64,000 bases of DNA from Micromonospora_G sp044901685 (GCF_044901685.1 NZ_JBJDPS010000004.1:310001-374000), one strand, 5' to 3'. Counted from the stretch's first letter, positions 14,937-28,467 are shown. A program made the numbers and translations. The notes: generated by a model from the sequence alone, not told the origin.

Positions 14937-17033
14937 ATGACGATCACACCGAGGGCGATGGGTCGGCCGATGAACCGGATCGACGGCCCGGAGAAGGTAC
15001 GGGGAATGGCCCGGTACGCCTTCGAGCACCCGGTCGAGGCGCCGCTCTACCTCTACCCGGTGCAGTCGACCGTCGCCACCGGTCGGATCACCTCGATCGA
15101 CACCGTCGCCGCCTGCGCCGAACCCGGCGTGCTCGCCGTACTCACCCACCTCAACGCGCCCCGACTGGCCAGGGTGGACAGCGGTGAGCACCTGATCCTC
15201 CAGTCGGACCGGGTCGCCTTCCGGGGACAGTTTGTCGGTGCCGTGGTGGCGCAGACCCCGGAGACCGCGCGGTACGCCGCCGGCCTGGTCCGCCTCACCT
15301 ACGCCGCCGACCGGCCCGACTTCGACCTGCGCCCGGACCGGACCGACCTGTCGGTCCCGGCCCAGGTGCTGCCCCGGTTCCCGATGGACACCAGCCAGGG
15401 CGACCTGGACGCCGCGCTCGCCTCGGCCGAGTTCACCCTGGACGCGGCGTACACCACGCCGATGGTGCACCACAATCCGATGGAACCGCACAGCACGATC
15501 GCGCACTGGACCGACGACGGCCTCACCCTCTACACCTCCAGCCAGGGGGTGTACGGGGTGAAACAGGCGGTGATGGCCCTGTTCGCGCTCGACGCCGACC
15601 GGGTCCGGGTGGTCGCGCGGCACGTCGGGGGTGGATTCGGGTCGAAGGTGCAACCCCGCGCGGACATGGTGCTGGCCGTGATGGCGGCCCGGACCCTGCC
15701 CGGTCGGCCGGTGAAGTTCGCGCTCACCCGCCAGCAGATGTTCGCCCAGGTCGGCTACCGCACCCCGACCATCCAGCGGGTCCGGCTCGGTGCCGACCCG
15801 GACGGCCGGCTGGTCGCGATCGGACACAGCTCGGTGGAGCAGACCTCACGCCTGGTCGAGTTCGCCGAGCACGCCACCCGGATGACCCAGACCCTCTACG
15901 CCGCCCCGCACCGACGCAGCTCCCAACGGCTGGCCGCGTTGGACGTACCGACGCCGAGCATCATGCGCGCACCGGGTGAGGCCCCGGGGATGTGGGCGCT
16001 GGAGACGGCGATCGACGAGATGGCCGTCGCCTGTGGGCTGGATCCGATCGAGTTCCGGGTCCGCAACGAGCCGACCGAGCACCCGACCACCGGCCTCCCC
16101 TTCTCCAGCCGCAACCTGGTCGAGTGCCTGCGCGACGGGGCCCGCCGGTTCGGCTGGGAGGGGCGCGACCCGACGCCGGGCCTGCGCCGCGAGGCGGGCT
16201 GGCTGATCGGTACGGGGGTGGCCGCCGCCACCTACGCGGTGCTGGGCTTCCCCGGTTCGGCGGCCCGGATCACCCTCGGCCCGGACGGCCGGTACGCGGT
16301 CCGGATCGCGGCGGCCGACGTGGGCACCGGCACCTGGACCGCGCTGACCCAGATCGCCGCCGACGCCCTCGACGTGGACGTCTCCCGGATCGACCTCGTC
16401 ATCGGGGACACGGACCTGCCGATGGCCATTCCGGCCGGTGGGTCGGCCGGGCTCGCCAGTTGGGGGTCGACCGTCGTCGGGGTGGCGGAGCGGTTCCGCC
16501 AGACCCTGGCCGAGCGGTACGGCGGCCAGGTCCCGCCGGACGGGCTCTCGGTCGAGGCGCCGACGCCGGAGAACCCGCACCTCGGCAAGTTCGCCATGGA
16601 CAGCTTCGGTGCCCAGTTCGCCGAGGTCAGGGTGCACGAGGAGACCGGTGAGGTGCGCGTACCCCGACTGCTCGGGGTCTTCGCGGTCGGTCGGGTGATC
16701 AACGCGAAGACCGGCCGGTCGCAGCTCGTCGGCGGGATGACCATGGGACTGTCGATGGCGTTGCACGAGCAGAGCGTGCTCGACCGGCGGTTCGGGCACG
16801 TGGTGAACCAGGACCTGGCGCAGTACCACATCGCCAGCAACGCGGACGTGGGGTCGGTGGAGGCGTACTGGGTGGAGGAGCACGACCCGTACGTGAACCC
16901 GATGGGGGCCAAGGGAATGGGCGAGATCGGGATCGTGGGGACGGCGGCGGCTGTCGGTAACGCTGTCTTCCACGCGACCGGGGTGCGGGTGCGGGATCTG
17001 CCGATCACTCTGGACAAGCTCTTGAGGGTGTGA
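14937..17033 (+). CDS. Xanthine dehydrogenase-family molybdopterin-binding subunit (YagR-like)
   Basis: A 698-residue catalytic subunit carrying the molybdenum cofactor. Family features are the N-terminal domain (RIDGPEKVRGMARYAFE), GGGFGSKVQPR in the cofactor-binding region, RAPGEAPGMWALE, and near the C-terminus GAKGMGEIGIVGTAAAVGNA, whose Glu is the expected catalytic base. The substrate could be an aldehyde or a purine; the [4Fe-4S]-type FAD subunit and subunit sizes favour a YagTSR-like aldehyde oxidoreductase, but this is not certain. It is separated from the FAD gene by 64 bp containing a GC-rich hairpin. Confidence 0.92.
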   Translation: MTITPRAMGRPMNRIDGPEKVRGMARYAFEHPVEAPLYLYPVQSTVATGRITSIDTVAACAEPGVLAVLTHLNAPRLARVDSGEHLILQSDRVAFRGQFVGAVVAQTPETARYAAGLVRLTYAADRPDFDLRPDRTDLSVPAQVLPRFPMDTSQGDLDAALASAEFTLDAAYTTPMVHHNPMEPHSTIAHWTDDGLTLYTSSQGVYGVKQAVMALFALDADRVRVVARHVGGGFGSKVQPRADMVLAVMAARTLPGRPVKFALTRQQMFAQVGYRTPTIQRVRLGADPDGRLVAIGHSSVEQTSRLVEFAEHATRMTQTLYAAPHRRSSQRLAALDVPTPSIMRAPGEAPGMWALETAIDEMAVACGLDPIEFRVRNEPTEHPTTGLPFSSRNLVECLRDGARRFGWEGRDPTPGLRREAGWLIGTGVAAATYAVLGFPGSAARITLGPDGRYAVRIAAADVGTGTWTALTQIAADALDVDVSRIDLVIGDTDLPMAIPAGGSAGLASWGSTVVGVAERFRQTLAERYGGQVPPDGLSVEAPTPENPHLGKFAMDSFGAQFAEVRVHEETGEVRVPRLLGVFAVGRVINAKTGRSQLVGGMTMGLSMALHEQSVLDRRFGHVVNQDLAQYHIASNADVGSVEAYWVEEHDPYVNPMGAKGMGEIGIVGTAAAVGNAVFHATGVRVRDLPITLDKLLRV

Positions 17034-17125
17034 GGGGGTTGGCGGCGGGTCCGTGCGGGCACGATCGATTTTTGGGTACGTCGTGCGGCCGTTCCGGGTG
17101 CGTGTGGGTGTTGCCCGTCGGGGGT

Positions 17126-17159
17126 GTCGACGCCGCCCCCCGATGCTCGCGGCGTCGAC
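17126..17159. terminator. Bidirectional terminator between convergent genes
   Basis: An 11-bp perfect stem (gtcgacgccgc at 17126-17136 and its complement at 17149-17159) with a 12-base loop lies between the ends of the molybdoenzyme operon (+) and the aldo/keto reductase gene (-). Confidence 0.6.
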
Positions 17160-17171
17160 GTGGTGGGTCGG

Positions 17172-18167
17172 TCAGGCGCCGGCGGTGGCGAGGCGGGTCA
17201 GGTGCTCGGAGGTCAGCTTGATGTCCAGGGCGGGCAGGGCGGCCTCGTACTGCGCCAACGTCCTCGGGCCGATCAGCGGGACCACGGTCGGCGACTCCTG
17301 GTGCAGCAGCCAGGCCAGGACGAGTTGGTTCGGGGTGATCGCGAGTTCGGCGGCGACGTCGTCGAGCACGGCCAGCCGGGCGGTCGAGTCGGCGCCCCGG
17401 TACGGCTCCAGCACCGGGTGCTCACGCCGCTTGGTCGGGTCGTCGTAGCTGCCTTTCAGGATCGGCGAGTACGCCACCAGGGTGAGGTCGTCGTGCGCGC
17501 GCAGGTAGTCGAACTGTTCGTCGTCGACGATCGCGGAGTGGTCCACCCCGGAGCGGCGGCGCAGGTAGGAGTGCTGCTGTTGGATGGCGACCGGGGCGGG
17601 CCAGCCGTAGCGGTCGCAGAGTTGGCGGATCCGCTCCAGCCGCCAGGTGTGCACGTTGGACCAGCCGAGACAGCGGATCTTGCCGGCGTCGACGAGCCCG
17701 GCGAGCGCCTCCAGGGTCTCCTCCAGTGGGGTGGACCGGTCGTCGACGTGCACGTAGTAGAGGTCGACGTGGTCGGTGCCGAGCCGGCGCAGGCTGTCGT
17801 CCACCTCCCGGCGCAGGGTCTGGGCCCCGGCACCGGAGTAGCTGTCGCGGGCCTCGGCGCGACCCGCGCGTACGGTCTCCGGGTCGGCCACCCAGGCGGT
17901 GCCCTTGGTGGCGAGGAAGACGCGGTCGCGCCGTCCGCCCCGGGCGAACCAGCGGCCCAGCACCGACTCGCTCTCGCCGCCGGTGAACGGTGACCCCGGC
18001 CACCAGGCGTAGCAGTTGGCGGTGTCCAGGAAATTGCCGCCGGCCTCCAGGTAGCGGTCGAGCATCTCGTGGGACGACTCCTCGTCCGTCGTCGTCCCCA
18101 TCAGCATGCAGCCGAGGGCGAGCTGGCTGACCCGCTCGCCGGTACGGCCCAGGGTGATCTGCTGCAT
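17172..18167 (-). CDS. Aldo/keto reductase
   Basis: A 331-residue TIM-barrel NADPH oxidoreductase of the aldo/keto reductase superfamily. The catalytic tetrad is visible: Asp and Tyr in NFLDTANCYAWW, Lys in VFLATKGTAW, and His in DLYYVHVDDRST. The C-terminal cofactor-binding region includes VVPLIGPRTLAQYEAAL. The ATG at 18167 (MQQITLGRTGERVSQLALG) has a GGAG site upstream and matches the family start; an earlier in-frame start would add 12 atypical residues. Substrate unknown. Monocistronic. Confidence 0.88.
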   Translation of the reverse strand: MQQITLGRTGERVSQLALGCMLMGTTTDEESSHEMLDRYLEAGGNFLDTANCYAWWPGSPFTGGESESVLGRWFARGGRRDRVFLATKGTAWVADPETVRAGRAEARDSYSGAGAQTLRREVDDSLRRLGTDHVDLYYVHVDDRSTPLEETLEALAGLVDAGKIRCLGWSNVHTWRLERIRQLCDRYGWPAPVAIQQQHSYLRRRSGVDHSAIVDDEQFDYLRAHDDLTLVAYSPILKGSYDDPTKRREHPVLEPYRGADSTARLAVLDDVAAELAITPNQLVLAWLLHQESPTVVPLIGPRTLAQYEAALPALDIKLTSEHLTRLATAGA

Positions 18168-18321
18168 CGAGCAACTCCAATCGTTGGGGTGTGCGCGGGT
18201 CACGCTACGAGTTGAGGTGCACTCGAAGTCAACGCTCCGGACGGGGTGGGTGGAGGCGGCGGTGGGTGGCTGGTGCGGATGGGTGCCGGGAGGTGTCGTA
18301 CCGGGGGTCTAGCCTGCGGTT

Positions 18322-19611
18322 ATGGGGCGGAGTCAGGCGGTTCGCGGCGGCGGTGAGCGCCGCCCTGGTCAGCCTGGTGGTGGGAACGGCGGGTTCGGGC
18401 CGGACGGGGATGACGAGGGGTGTCCGATCCTGCACGTCGACATGGACGCGTTCTTCGCGGCGGTCGAGGTGCGCAAGCGGCCGGAGTTGCGGGGCCGGGC
18501 GGTGGTGGTCGGCGGCATCGGGCCGCGCGGCGTGGTCAGCTCGGCCAGCTACGAGGCCCGGCGCTACGGGGTGCGCAGCGCGATGCCGACCATGCGGGCG
18601 CGGGCGCTCTGTCCCGGGGCGGTCTTCCTGCCACCGGACTTCGCGGAGTATTCGGCGGCCTCGCGGGCGGTGATGGAGATCTTCCGGGCGGTCACCCCGC
18701 TGGTCGAGCCGCTCTCGTTGGACGAGGCGTTCCTGGACGTGGCGGGTGCGCGGCGGTTGCTGGGGCGTCCGGTCGAGATCGCCCGGATGATCCGCGAACG
18801 GGTGGCCGAGCAGGAGCGGATCACGTGTTCGGTCGGGGTGGCACCGACCAAGTTTGTCGCCAAGCTCGGGTCGACCTGGGCCAAGCCGGACGGACTGCTG
18901 GTGGTGCCGGCGGGGCGGGTGTTGCAGTTCCTGCACCCGCTGCCGGTCGAGGCGCTCTGGGGGGTGGGGGAGCGCTCGGCCGAGACGCTGCGCCGGCTCG
19001 GCCTGAACACCGTCGCCGATCTGGCCCAGGCCCGGTTCGAGATGCTGCGTGGCGCGTTGGGCGAGTCGGCGGCCCGGCACCTGCACGAGTTGGCCTGGGG
19101 GCGTGATCCCCGGGCGGTCAGCCCGGAGCAGGTGGAGAAGTCGATCGGTGCGGAGGTCACCTTCGACACCGACGTCGACGACCCGGAGGTCATCCGGCGC
19201 TCGCTGCTCGCGCTCGCCGAGAAGGTGGGCGTACGGCTGCGGCGAGCGGGGCAGGTGGGGCGGACGGTGTCGATCAAGGTACGGCTGGCCGACTTCCGCA
19301 CCGTGAACCGCTCCCGGACGCTACCCGGTGCGACCGATGTGGCGCACGAGTTGTTCGAGGTCTCCTGGGCGCTCTTTGTCGCACTCCGGTCGACCGAGCG
19401 GATTCGGCTCGTGGGGGTGCGGATGGAGGGGCTGACCGACGCGCGCGAGACCCCCCGACAGCTCGCCCTGGGCGAGCCGGAGCACGGTTGGCGGGAGGCG
19501 GAGGCCGCCGCGGACGCCGCCGCGGCCCGTTTCGGTCGTTCGGTGGTGCGCCCAGCGAGCCTTCTGGGGCGCGATGACCTGCGCCGGACGGAAAATCAGG
19601 CGCGACCGTAG
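18322..19611 (+). CDS. dinB: DNA polymerase IV (DinB, Y-family)
   Basis: A 429-residue translesion DNA polymerase. Catalytic motifs are intact: HVDMDAFFAAVE (Asp40 and Asp42), YEARRYGVRSAMP, and SLDEAFLDV (Asp134, Glu135). Helix-hairpin-helix (ALWGVGERSAETLRRLGL) and little-finger domains follow. The first 36 residues are a Gly/Arg-rich extension of unknown role. No LexA box or PafBC motif is seen in the 150 bp upstream, so unlike the mutasome operon it is not obviously damage-induced. Confidence 0.92.
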   Translation: MGRSQAVRGGGERRPGQPGGGNGGFGPDGDDEGCPILHVDMDAFFAAVEVRKRPELRGRAVVVGGIGPRGVVSSASYEARRYGVRSAMPTMRARALCPGAVFLPPDFAEYSAASRAVMEIFRAVTPLVEPLSLDEAFLDVAGARRLLGRPVEIARMIRERVAEQERITCSVGVAPTKFVAKLGSTWAKPDGLLVVPAGRVLQFLHPLPVEALWGVGERSAETLRRLGLNTVADLAQARFEMLRGALGESAARHLHELAWGRDPRAVSPEQVEKSIGAEVTFDTDVDDPEVIRRSLLALAEKVGVRLRRAGQVGRTVSIKVRLADFRTVNRSRTLPGATDVAHELFEVSWALFVALRSTERIRLVGVRMEGLTDARETPRQLALGEPEHGWREAEAAADAAAARFGRSVVRPASLLGRDDLRRTENQARP

Positions 19612-19644
19612 GTCGTCCCGCTTTCCGAGGCGCGAGCCCCCTCG

Positions 19645-19650
19645 TAGACT
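19645..19650 (+). promoter_or_regulatory. Candidate -10 element (TAGACT) for the DUF3040 gene
   Basis: TAGACT fits an actinobacterial -10 and lies 76 bases before the DUF3040 start, with a small gcagcc/ggctgc hairpin in the leader. The -35 is poor, so the call is weak. Confidence 0.3.
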
Positions 19651-19726
19651 TGCGTCAAGCAGCCGGTTGGCTGCCACGGTCTGTCGGTCCGACCGGACCG
19701 ACTCAACGTGACCGGGGAGGAGTACC

Positions 19727-20110
19727 GTGCCGCTCTCGGAGCACGAGCAGCGGCTGTTCGAGCAGATCGAGCAGTCGCTTGCCGAGGACCCCAAATTCGC
19801 CTCGGCTGTGCGTGCCAGCGACCCGCGCTTCCACGCGCGCCGTCGTCTGCTCGTCGCCGCGGGCGTGATCATCGCTGGCCTTGCACTGGTCGTTTACGGC
19901 ACGGTGAGCAAGACGCCCCTGCTCGGGGTGGCCGGCTTCGTGGTCATGCTCGGCGCGGCGGCGTTCGCGATGCAGTCACACCGCAAGGCGCAGGCACCCG
20001 ATCTCCGTGTGGTCGGCGGTTCCACCAGCCGTCGCACGCGGGGTCGTCGCCTGTCGCTGATCGACCGTCTCGAGGATCGGTGGCGGCAGCGGCCGGAAGG
20101 CCACCGCTGA
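19727..20110 (+). CDS. DUF3040 membrane protein
   Basis: A 127-residue protein starting PLSEHEQRLFEQIEQSLAEDPKFASAVR, the signature of actinobacterial DUF3040 proteins, followed by two membrane segments (VIIAGLALVVYGTV and VAGFVVMLGAAAFAM) and a basic C-terminal tail. Function is unknown. In other actinobacteria the family is encoded near mraZ; here about 11.6 kb of other genes lie between. GTG start with an AGGAG site. Confidence 0.88.
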   Translation: MPLSEHEQRLFEQIEQSLAEDPKFASAVRASDPRFHARRRLLVAAGVIIAGLALVVYGTVSKTPLLGVAGFVVMLGAAAFAMQSHRKAQAPDLRVVGGSTSRRTRGRRLSLIDRLEDRWRQRPEGHR

Positions 20111-20258
20111 CCACAGGCGTCTCCGCCACCGCGGGTTCGCCCGCGTGGCGGCTCGCCGGGCAGTCCTCCGGCGGTTGTCGGCTGACCTTCTCCGCCCTGT
20201 TCCGACAGTTTTGTGCTGGTTTGCCCCAAAACTGAGGCTCCCGCCAAGGTGCCGACAA

Positions 20259-20302
20259 AAAGCCCGTGGCATCCCGGAATCGTCCGGGATGCCACGGGCT
20301 TT
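20259..20302. terminator. Strong bidirectional intrinsic terminator
   Basis: A 19-bp perfect stem (20259-20277 pairing with 20284-20302, 6-base loop) is flanked by A-runs on one side and T's on the other, so it works in both directions. It separates the DUF3040 gene (+) from the transglutaminase operon (-). Confidence 0.92.
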
Positions 20303-20320
20303 GACGTACGGACCCGCCCG

Positions 20321-22777
20321 CTACCGGGCTGCCCGATTGGCGAGCAGTCGGCGTGGGCTCCACCGCAGGAGCCCGTCACGGAACTGCCCGACGGCGGCCA
20401 CGAACCGTTCGGAGGCGTCCATCACCGCCACCCGCCAGTGCAGCAGCACCGAGGGGGGCAGCACCGCCGCCACGAGCCGGGTCCGGCGGTCGGCGCGCGC
20501 GGCGAGCGACTGACGTACGGTCCGCAGCGCCGGGTTCAACTCCCCGCCGGTCAGCGGCGTACGGGCGTAACGGGCCCGCTCCTCCGCCCGGCCGAGCAGT
20601 CGGGCGGCCTCGTCCCCGCTGGCACCGAGCCCTTCGGCGGCCAACCGCTCGGCGGTGGCCCGGGGCGTCTCCGTCCGGTCCACCTCCACCCGGAAGTCGA
20701 CCATCGTGTCGATCAACTCGTCCCAGGCGGCGTGCGCGTCCGCTCGGGCCCGGTCGGCCTCCGCCCCGGTCACCACCACCTGGATCACGCCCGGTGGCGG
20801 GTCGCCCCCGGCGACGGCCGCGTTGGTCGCGGTGTTCGTCAGCAACTGTCGCCGACGGCGCAGCGCGGACCGGCGCAACGCCGGTACGGCGAGCAGGAGC
20901 AGCAGCGCCAACACCCCGCCCGCGGTCCACCATGGCCAGGTGCTCTGGCTGGCGGCGGGCGAGTCCCCGCCGACCAGGTTCCCGTCGTCGAAGCCTCGGT
21001 CGAGCCGGTCGTCCGGAGCCGCTCCCGCCGTGGGGTCCGCCCCCGGTGCCGTGCTCGGTGCCGGGGCCGGCGCGACCGGGTCCGGGGCGTCGGTGTCCGG
21101 TGCCCAGTCGGTACGGGTCGAGCCGGTCACGTTCGCCGCCGGGGTGGCGTCGAACGGCACCCAACCGACACCGTTGAAGTAGACCTCGGTCCAGGCGTGC
21201 ATGTTCAGGTTCGTCAGTGTGTACGTGTTCTCCCGGCGGTCGCCGCCGACGGTGAAGCCGAACGCCACCCGGCTCGGGATGCCGGCCTGCCGGACCAGCC
21301 AGGCCATCGCGCTCGCGTACTGCTGGCAGAAGCCGACCTTGTTGGTGAGGAAGTTGACGATGTCGTCGTTGCCGGTCCCACCCTCGGTGGTCAGGCTGTA
21401 GCTGAAGCCGTTGTCCCGGGAGAAGTAGTCGTAGATCGCCCGGACCTTGGCGTAGTCCGTGGTCTTGCCCTGGGTCAGCCGGCCGACCAGCTCCTCGACC
21501 TGCGGCACCGGCGGCACCTCGGCGAACTGCTTGCGGATCGGGTCGGTGGGCTGGAGCGGCTGGACCGACTCCAGCACCTTCTGCGTGTAGGTGGCCCGGA
21601 CGTAGTCGAAGGCGTACTTCTTGCCCTTGGACTGCCGTCGGTTCGAGAAGACGACCTGCATGCCCCGGTCGTAGAGCCAACTGTTGTCGACGTTCGAGAA
21701 CCCGATCGGGTTGGCGTAGATCGGCAGCAGCGGCATGTTGAAGTTCGCCACCTCGACCTGTGCCCGGTAGGTCTGGAACGAGACCCCGGGAGCCGGGTTG
21801 GCCCTCGGGTCGGGCAACTGGTTCAGCGGCGAGCCGGTCGGCGCGCGGTCCTCGAAGCCGGACGAGCGCACCCGGTCGGCCGTACCGAACCGCAGGTAGA
21901 AGGGATCCTCCTCGTTGGTGGTGACCTTGACGTAGTCGGTCACCGCGGTCTGGTTGAGCTGACCGCGCAGCGCCGAGAAGAGTTGGACCCCGCCGCCCGG
22001 CCCGCCCCGGCCGTTGCCCTCGCCGAGCCCGGTGCCGGTGTTGGTGAAGCGGTTGAGCAGCCCGTCGGTCATCTGCGGCGCGGCCAGCGGCAGCAGCACC
22101 GCCAGCACCACCCCGACCACCGCGAGCCGGCGACCGGCCGCCGCCAGCGGCGACGGTTCCCAGATGTCGACGTCGCGGCCGTCGCCGGTGAACCGGCGAC
22201 CGAAGTGCCGGACCCGGTTCACGTTGTCGGCGGCCAGCAGCCAGAGGAAGCCGACCGCGCCGACCACGAACGGCAACGCCGGCACGTTCTCGACGTAGAC
22301 CGCCACCGGCACCGAGTAGATGGCCAGCATCGGCAGCCCGGCCAGCGCCGGCCGGCGCAACCCGACGGTGAGCAGGTCCACCACGATCGCGACCCCGCCC
22401 ACCCCCAGCACGGTGACGAAGAGCAACGGGTCGGTGTCGGGCACCTTCACCCCGTACGACCGCATGTCCGCCGCCGAGTTGCTCAGCAGCGCGCCGAAGT
22501 GGGCGAACGTGTCCGGCGTGGGGATGACGCCGAGCAGCTCCCCGTCGCCGGGGAAGAGCCAGGTCAGCCCGAGCAGCAGCGCGCCGAGCATGCTCAGCAC
22601 CTGGGCCCAGACCGGTGCCCGCAGCGACCGGGTCAGCGTGGCCACCCCGGCGATCATCGCGACCACGATCGCCGAGTCGAGCAGCCAGGTCCACCGTTCG
22701 AAGATGGCCGACAGCGGCGCTGCCGCGAGCAGGGTCGCCGCAGCGGCGACGAACCCCAGGTGACGGCGTCCTCTCAT
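20321..22777 (-). CDS. TgpA-like transglutaminase membrane protein
   Basis: An 818-residue membrane protein with about six N-terminal transmembrane segments, a large external part with a transglutaminase-like core, a further membrane segment (WWTAGGVLALLLLLAVPAL) and a cytoplasmic DUF4129-type tail. The Cys-His-Asp triad is visible in VGFCQQYASAMAWLVRQAG, LNMHAWTEVYF and WVPFDATP. Related TgpA proteins are thought to act on extracellular or wall peptides; the substrate here is unknown. The ATG overlaps the stop of the upstream DUF58 gene, forming the usual MoxR-DUF58-transglutaminase operon. Confidence 0.88.
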   Translation of the reverse strand: MRGRRHLGFVAAAATLLAAAPLSAIFERWTWLLDSAIVVAMIAGVATLTRSLRAPVWAQVLSMLGALLLGLTWLFPGDGELLGVIPTPDTFAHFGALLSNSAADMRSYGVKVPDTDPLLFVTVLGVGGVAIVVDLLTVGLRRPALAGLPMLAIYSVPVAVYVENVPALPFVVGAVGFLWLLAADNVNRVRHFGRRFTGDGRDVDIWEPSPLAAAGRRLAVVGVVLAVLLPLAAPQMTDGLLNRFTNTGTGLGEGNGRGGPGGGVQLFSALRGQLNQTAVTDYVKVTTNEEDPFYLRFGTADRVRSSGFEDRAPTGSPLNQLPDPRANPAPGVSFQTYRAQVEVANFNMPLLPIYANPIGFSNVDNSWLYDRGMQVVFSNRRQSKGKKYAFDYVRATYTQKVLESVQPLQPTDPIRKQFAEVPPVPQVEELVGRLTQGKTTDYAKVRAIYDYFSRDNGFSYSLTTEGGTGNDDIVNFLTNKVGFCQQYASAMAWLVRQAGIPSRVAFGFTVGGDRRENTYTLTNLNMHAWTEVYFNGVGWVPFDATPAANVTGSTRTDWAPDTDAPDPVAPAPAPSTAPGADPTAGAAPDDRLDRGFDDGNLVGGDSPAASQSTWPWWTAGGVLALLLLLAVPALRRSALRRRRQLLTNTATNAAVAGGDPPPGVIQVVVTGAEADRARADAHAAWDELIDTMVDFRVEVDRTETPRATAERLAAEGLGASGDEAARLLGRAEERARYARTPLTGGELNPALRTVRQSLAARADRRTRLVAAVLPPSVLLHWRVAVMDASERFVAAVGQFRDGLLRWSPRRLLANRAAR

Positions 22778-24074
22778 CGCATCCCTCCGGCTACCGTCTC
22801 GGCCATCGCGGCCCGCCAGGCGAAGCCCTGCGAGCCGCGGGCGGCCTGCGGCCACAGCGCCGGCAACCGGCTGCCGTGCTCGACGCCGATCACCCGCCAG
22901 CCACTCTGCATCAGCGCCAGCACGGCCGCGCCGTGGGCGTGTTCGGCCTCCGCCCGTGCCGGTGCCGGCAGGGTGAGCCAGGTGCTGCTGTCGACCAGGA
23001 AGGCCAGGCAGGTCGCCCCGTTGCCGCGCAGGCCGCCGAGCACCTCCGCCTCGGCCGTGCTCAACGCGCCCAGGACGGCGATCACCAGACCGCCGTCGGA
23101 ACGCTGCCGTACCTGCTCGACCAGGGTGGCCACGTCACCGCGCTGGCTGAGCCGTACGTCGGCGAGGTGGTCCAGCAGCAGCCCCTCGCCGCCGCCCTCG
23201 GTCGCGTCGGCGTCCATCCCGGAGCCGGTGACCAGCCGCAGCTTGTAGCCGGACTGCCGCAGGTGTACGGCGACACTGGCGACCGCCGAGACGGCCCACT
23301 CGAAGCTGGCGGTCGGCCCCTCGCCCCGGTGCGCCACCGCCCGGGTGTCCAGCACCACCGTCGCCCGGCTCTCCCAGGGCTGCTCCTCCCGCCGGACCAT
23401 CAGCTCGCCGGTCCGGGCGGTCGACTTCCAGTGCACCCGGCGCAGGTCGTCGCCGCGCCGGTACTCCCGGGTGGCCGCGTCGTCCTCGCCGTGCACCGCC
23501 ACCGACCTGGCCCGGCTCTCGCCGGCACCGGCGTACTCACCGGCGAGGCGGACCGTGGGCAGGGCGGTGACCTGGGGGATGACGGTGAGCCGGTCGACGC
23601 TGGGGAAGGCCCGGGTCAGCTCGCAGAGCCCGAACGGGTCGGTCAGCCGGACCACCAGCGGGCCGACCTCGTACCGGCCGCGTACGTCCGCGCGAACCGT
23701 GTACGCGACCGAGCTGGCCTGGTGCGCGCCGAGGCGTTCCAGCACCACCCGGGGCCGGCTGCCCAGCGCGTACGGCAGCCGGTCCTCCAGCAGCAGCGTC
23801 CCGGTCGGCAGCCGGGACATGTTCTGCAGGCGCAGCACCACCCGGGAGCTGGCGCCGATCGGCACCCGTTGCGGCTCGAGCGAGCGGCTACAGGCCAGCT
23901 TGTAGCGGCTGCGTCCGACGTACGCCGCGGCCAGCAGGGGCAGGACCGCGAGCAGCACCGCCACCCGGAGCAGGTCCCGCTCGCCGAGGATCGCGGCGGA
24001 GATCGCCGCCGCCACCGCCGCGGCCAGGAAGGACCGGCCGCGGGTGGTGAGGCCGCGTAGTGCCTCGCGCACGG

Positions 24075-24078
<4 letters not shown>
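22774..24078 (-). CDS. DUF58 (von Willebrand-like) protein
   Basis: A 434-residue protein with two membrane segments near the N-terminus (FLAAAVAAAISAAILG and RVAVLLAVLPLLAAAYVG) and the DUF58 signature ATREYRRGDDLRRVHWKSTARTGELMVRREE in the middle, followed by a von Willebrand A-like part starting TVVLDTRAV. Such proteins act with MoxR ATPases. The GTG at 24078 overlaps the moxR stop (GTGA) and the stop overlaps the next start, so all three genes are coupled. Confidence 0.88.
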
Positions 24079-25139
<1,061 letters not shown>

Positions 25140-25336
25140 GGGCCTCCTCCTCGTCGCTGCACGGCTTTCTCTGTCCAGACCTGCTGGGCCGGCCGAAAGG
25201 TTCACGGGAAAATACGCACGCCGGGCTCGCCCGGATCACCCGCTTGGAATCAGGCTAGCCGTAACTCGCGCTCGCGCCGACCACACGTCGGTCCTGCTGA
25301 CCGCTCGGCCCCACCACGCCGACCGGGCAACCGGGC

Positions 25337-25366
25337 GCGACAGCCCGTCGGCCGAGGGCGTAGACT
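25337..25366 (+). promoter_or_regulatory. Promoter of the leuS leader, probably leaderless
   Basis: GCGACA (25337-25342) and TAGACT (25361-25366) are 18 bp apart. Initiation about 7 bases after the -10 would fall at the A of the leader-peptide ATG (25374), so the leader would be translated from a leaderless transcript. Confidence 0.5.
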
Positions 25367-25373
25367 AGCCGGT

Positions 25374-25412
25374 ATGGCCCGGGCCTACCTGCTCCTTAGC
25401 GAGCCGTGCTGA
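25374..25412 (+). CDS. leuS leader peptide with three leucine codons
   Basis: A 12-codon open frame, MARAYLLLSEPC, followed by TGA. Three consecutive leucine codons (ctg ctc ctt, 25389-25397) just before a hairpin and an intrinsic terminator, upstream of leucyl-tRNA synthetase, are the mark of a ribosome-sensing attenuator: slow translation when charged Leu-tRNA is scarce would change folding downstream. The stop codon lies in the left arm of the first hairpin. No ribosome binding site is present, consistent with leaderless translation. Translation is inferred. Confidence 0.65.
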   Translation: MARAYLLLSEPC

Positions 25413-25463
25413 CGCTGACTGGCGCGACAGCACGGCTGCCCCTCCTGCGTGAGGGGCTTTTTT
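25402..25463 (+). terminator. leuS attenuator: pause hairpin and intrinsic terminator
   Basis: A perfect 10-bp hairpin (agccgtgctg, 25402-25411, with cagcacggct, 25428-25437) is followed at once by a 7-bp terminator stem (gcccctc, 25438-25444, with gaggggc, 25451-25457) and six T's (25458-25463). The terminator lies 102 bases before leuS, on its own transcript, so it must be read through for leuS expression. I could not draw a clear alternative antiterminator by eye. Confidence 0.75.
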
Positions 25464-25565
25464 GTGCCCGAAAAAAGCATGCCTGAAATACCGAACGCGC
25501 GCCCGCGCAGATGTGCAGAGCGTGCCCGGCGAGACCCACGACGGTGAGCGCGGCGAGGAGACGAC

Positions 25566-28430
<2,865 letters not shown>

Positions 28431-28467
28431 CCGGGCCGGTCCCACGCCCCGGGCGCGGTGACGGAAC

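Noticed and set aside
17034..17171. Small plus-strand frames after the molybdoenzyme operon
   Set aside because: They run through a perfect terminator stem and antisense into the aldo/keto reductase gene.
25374..25463. T-box riboswitch upstream of leuS
   Set aside because: No T-box core sequence (TGGNACCGCG type) is present; a leucine leader peptide with terminator explains the region better.
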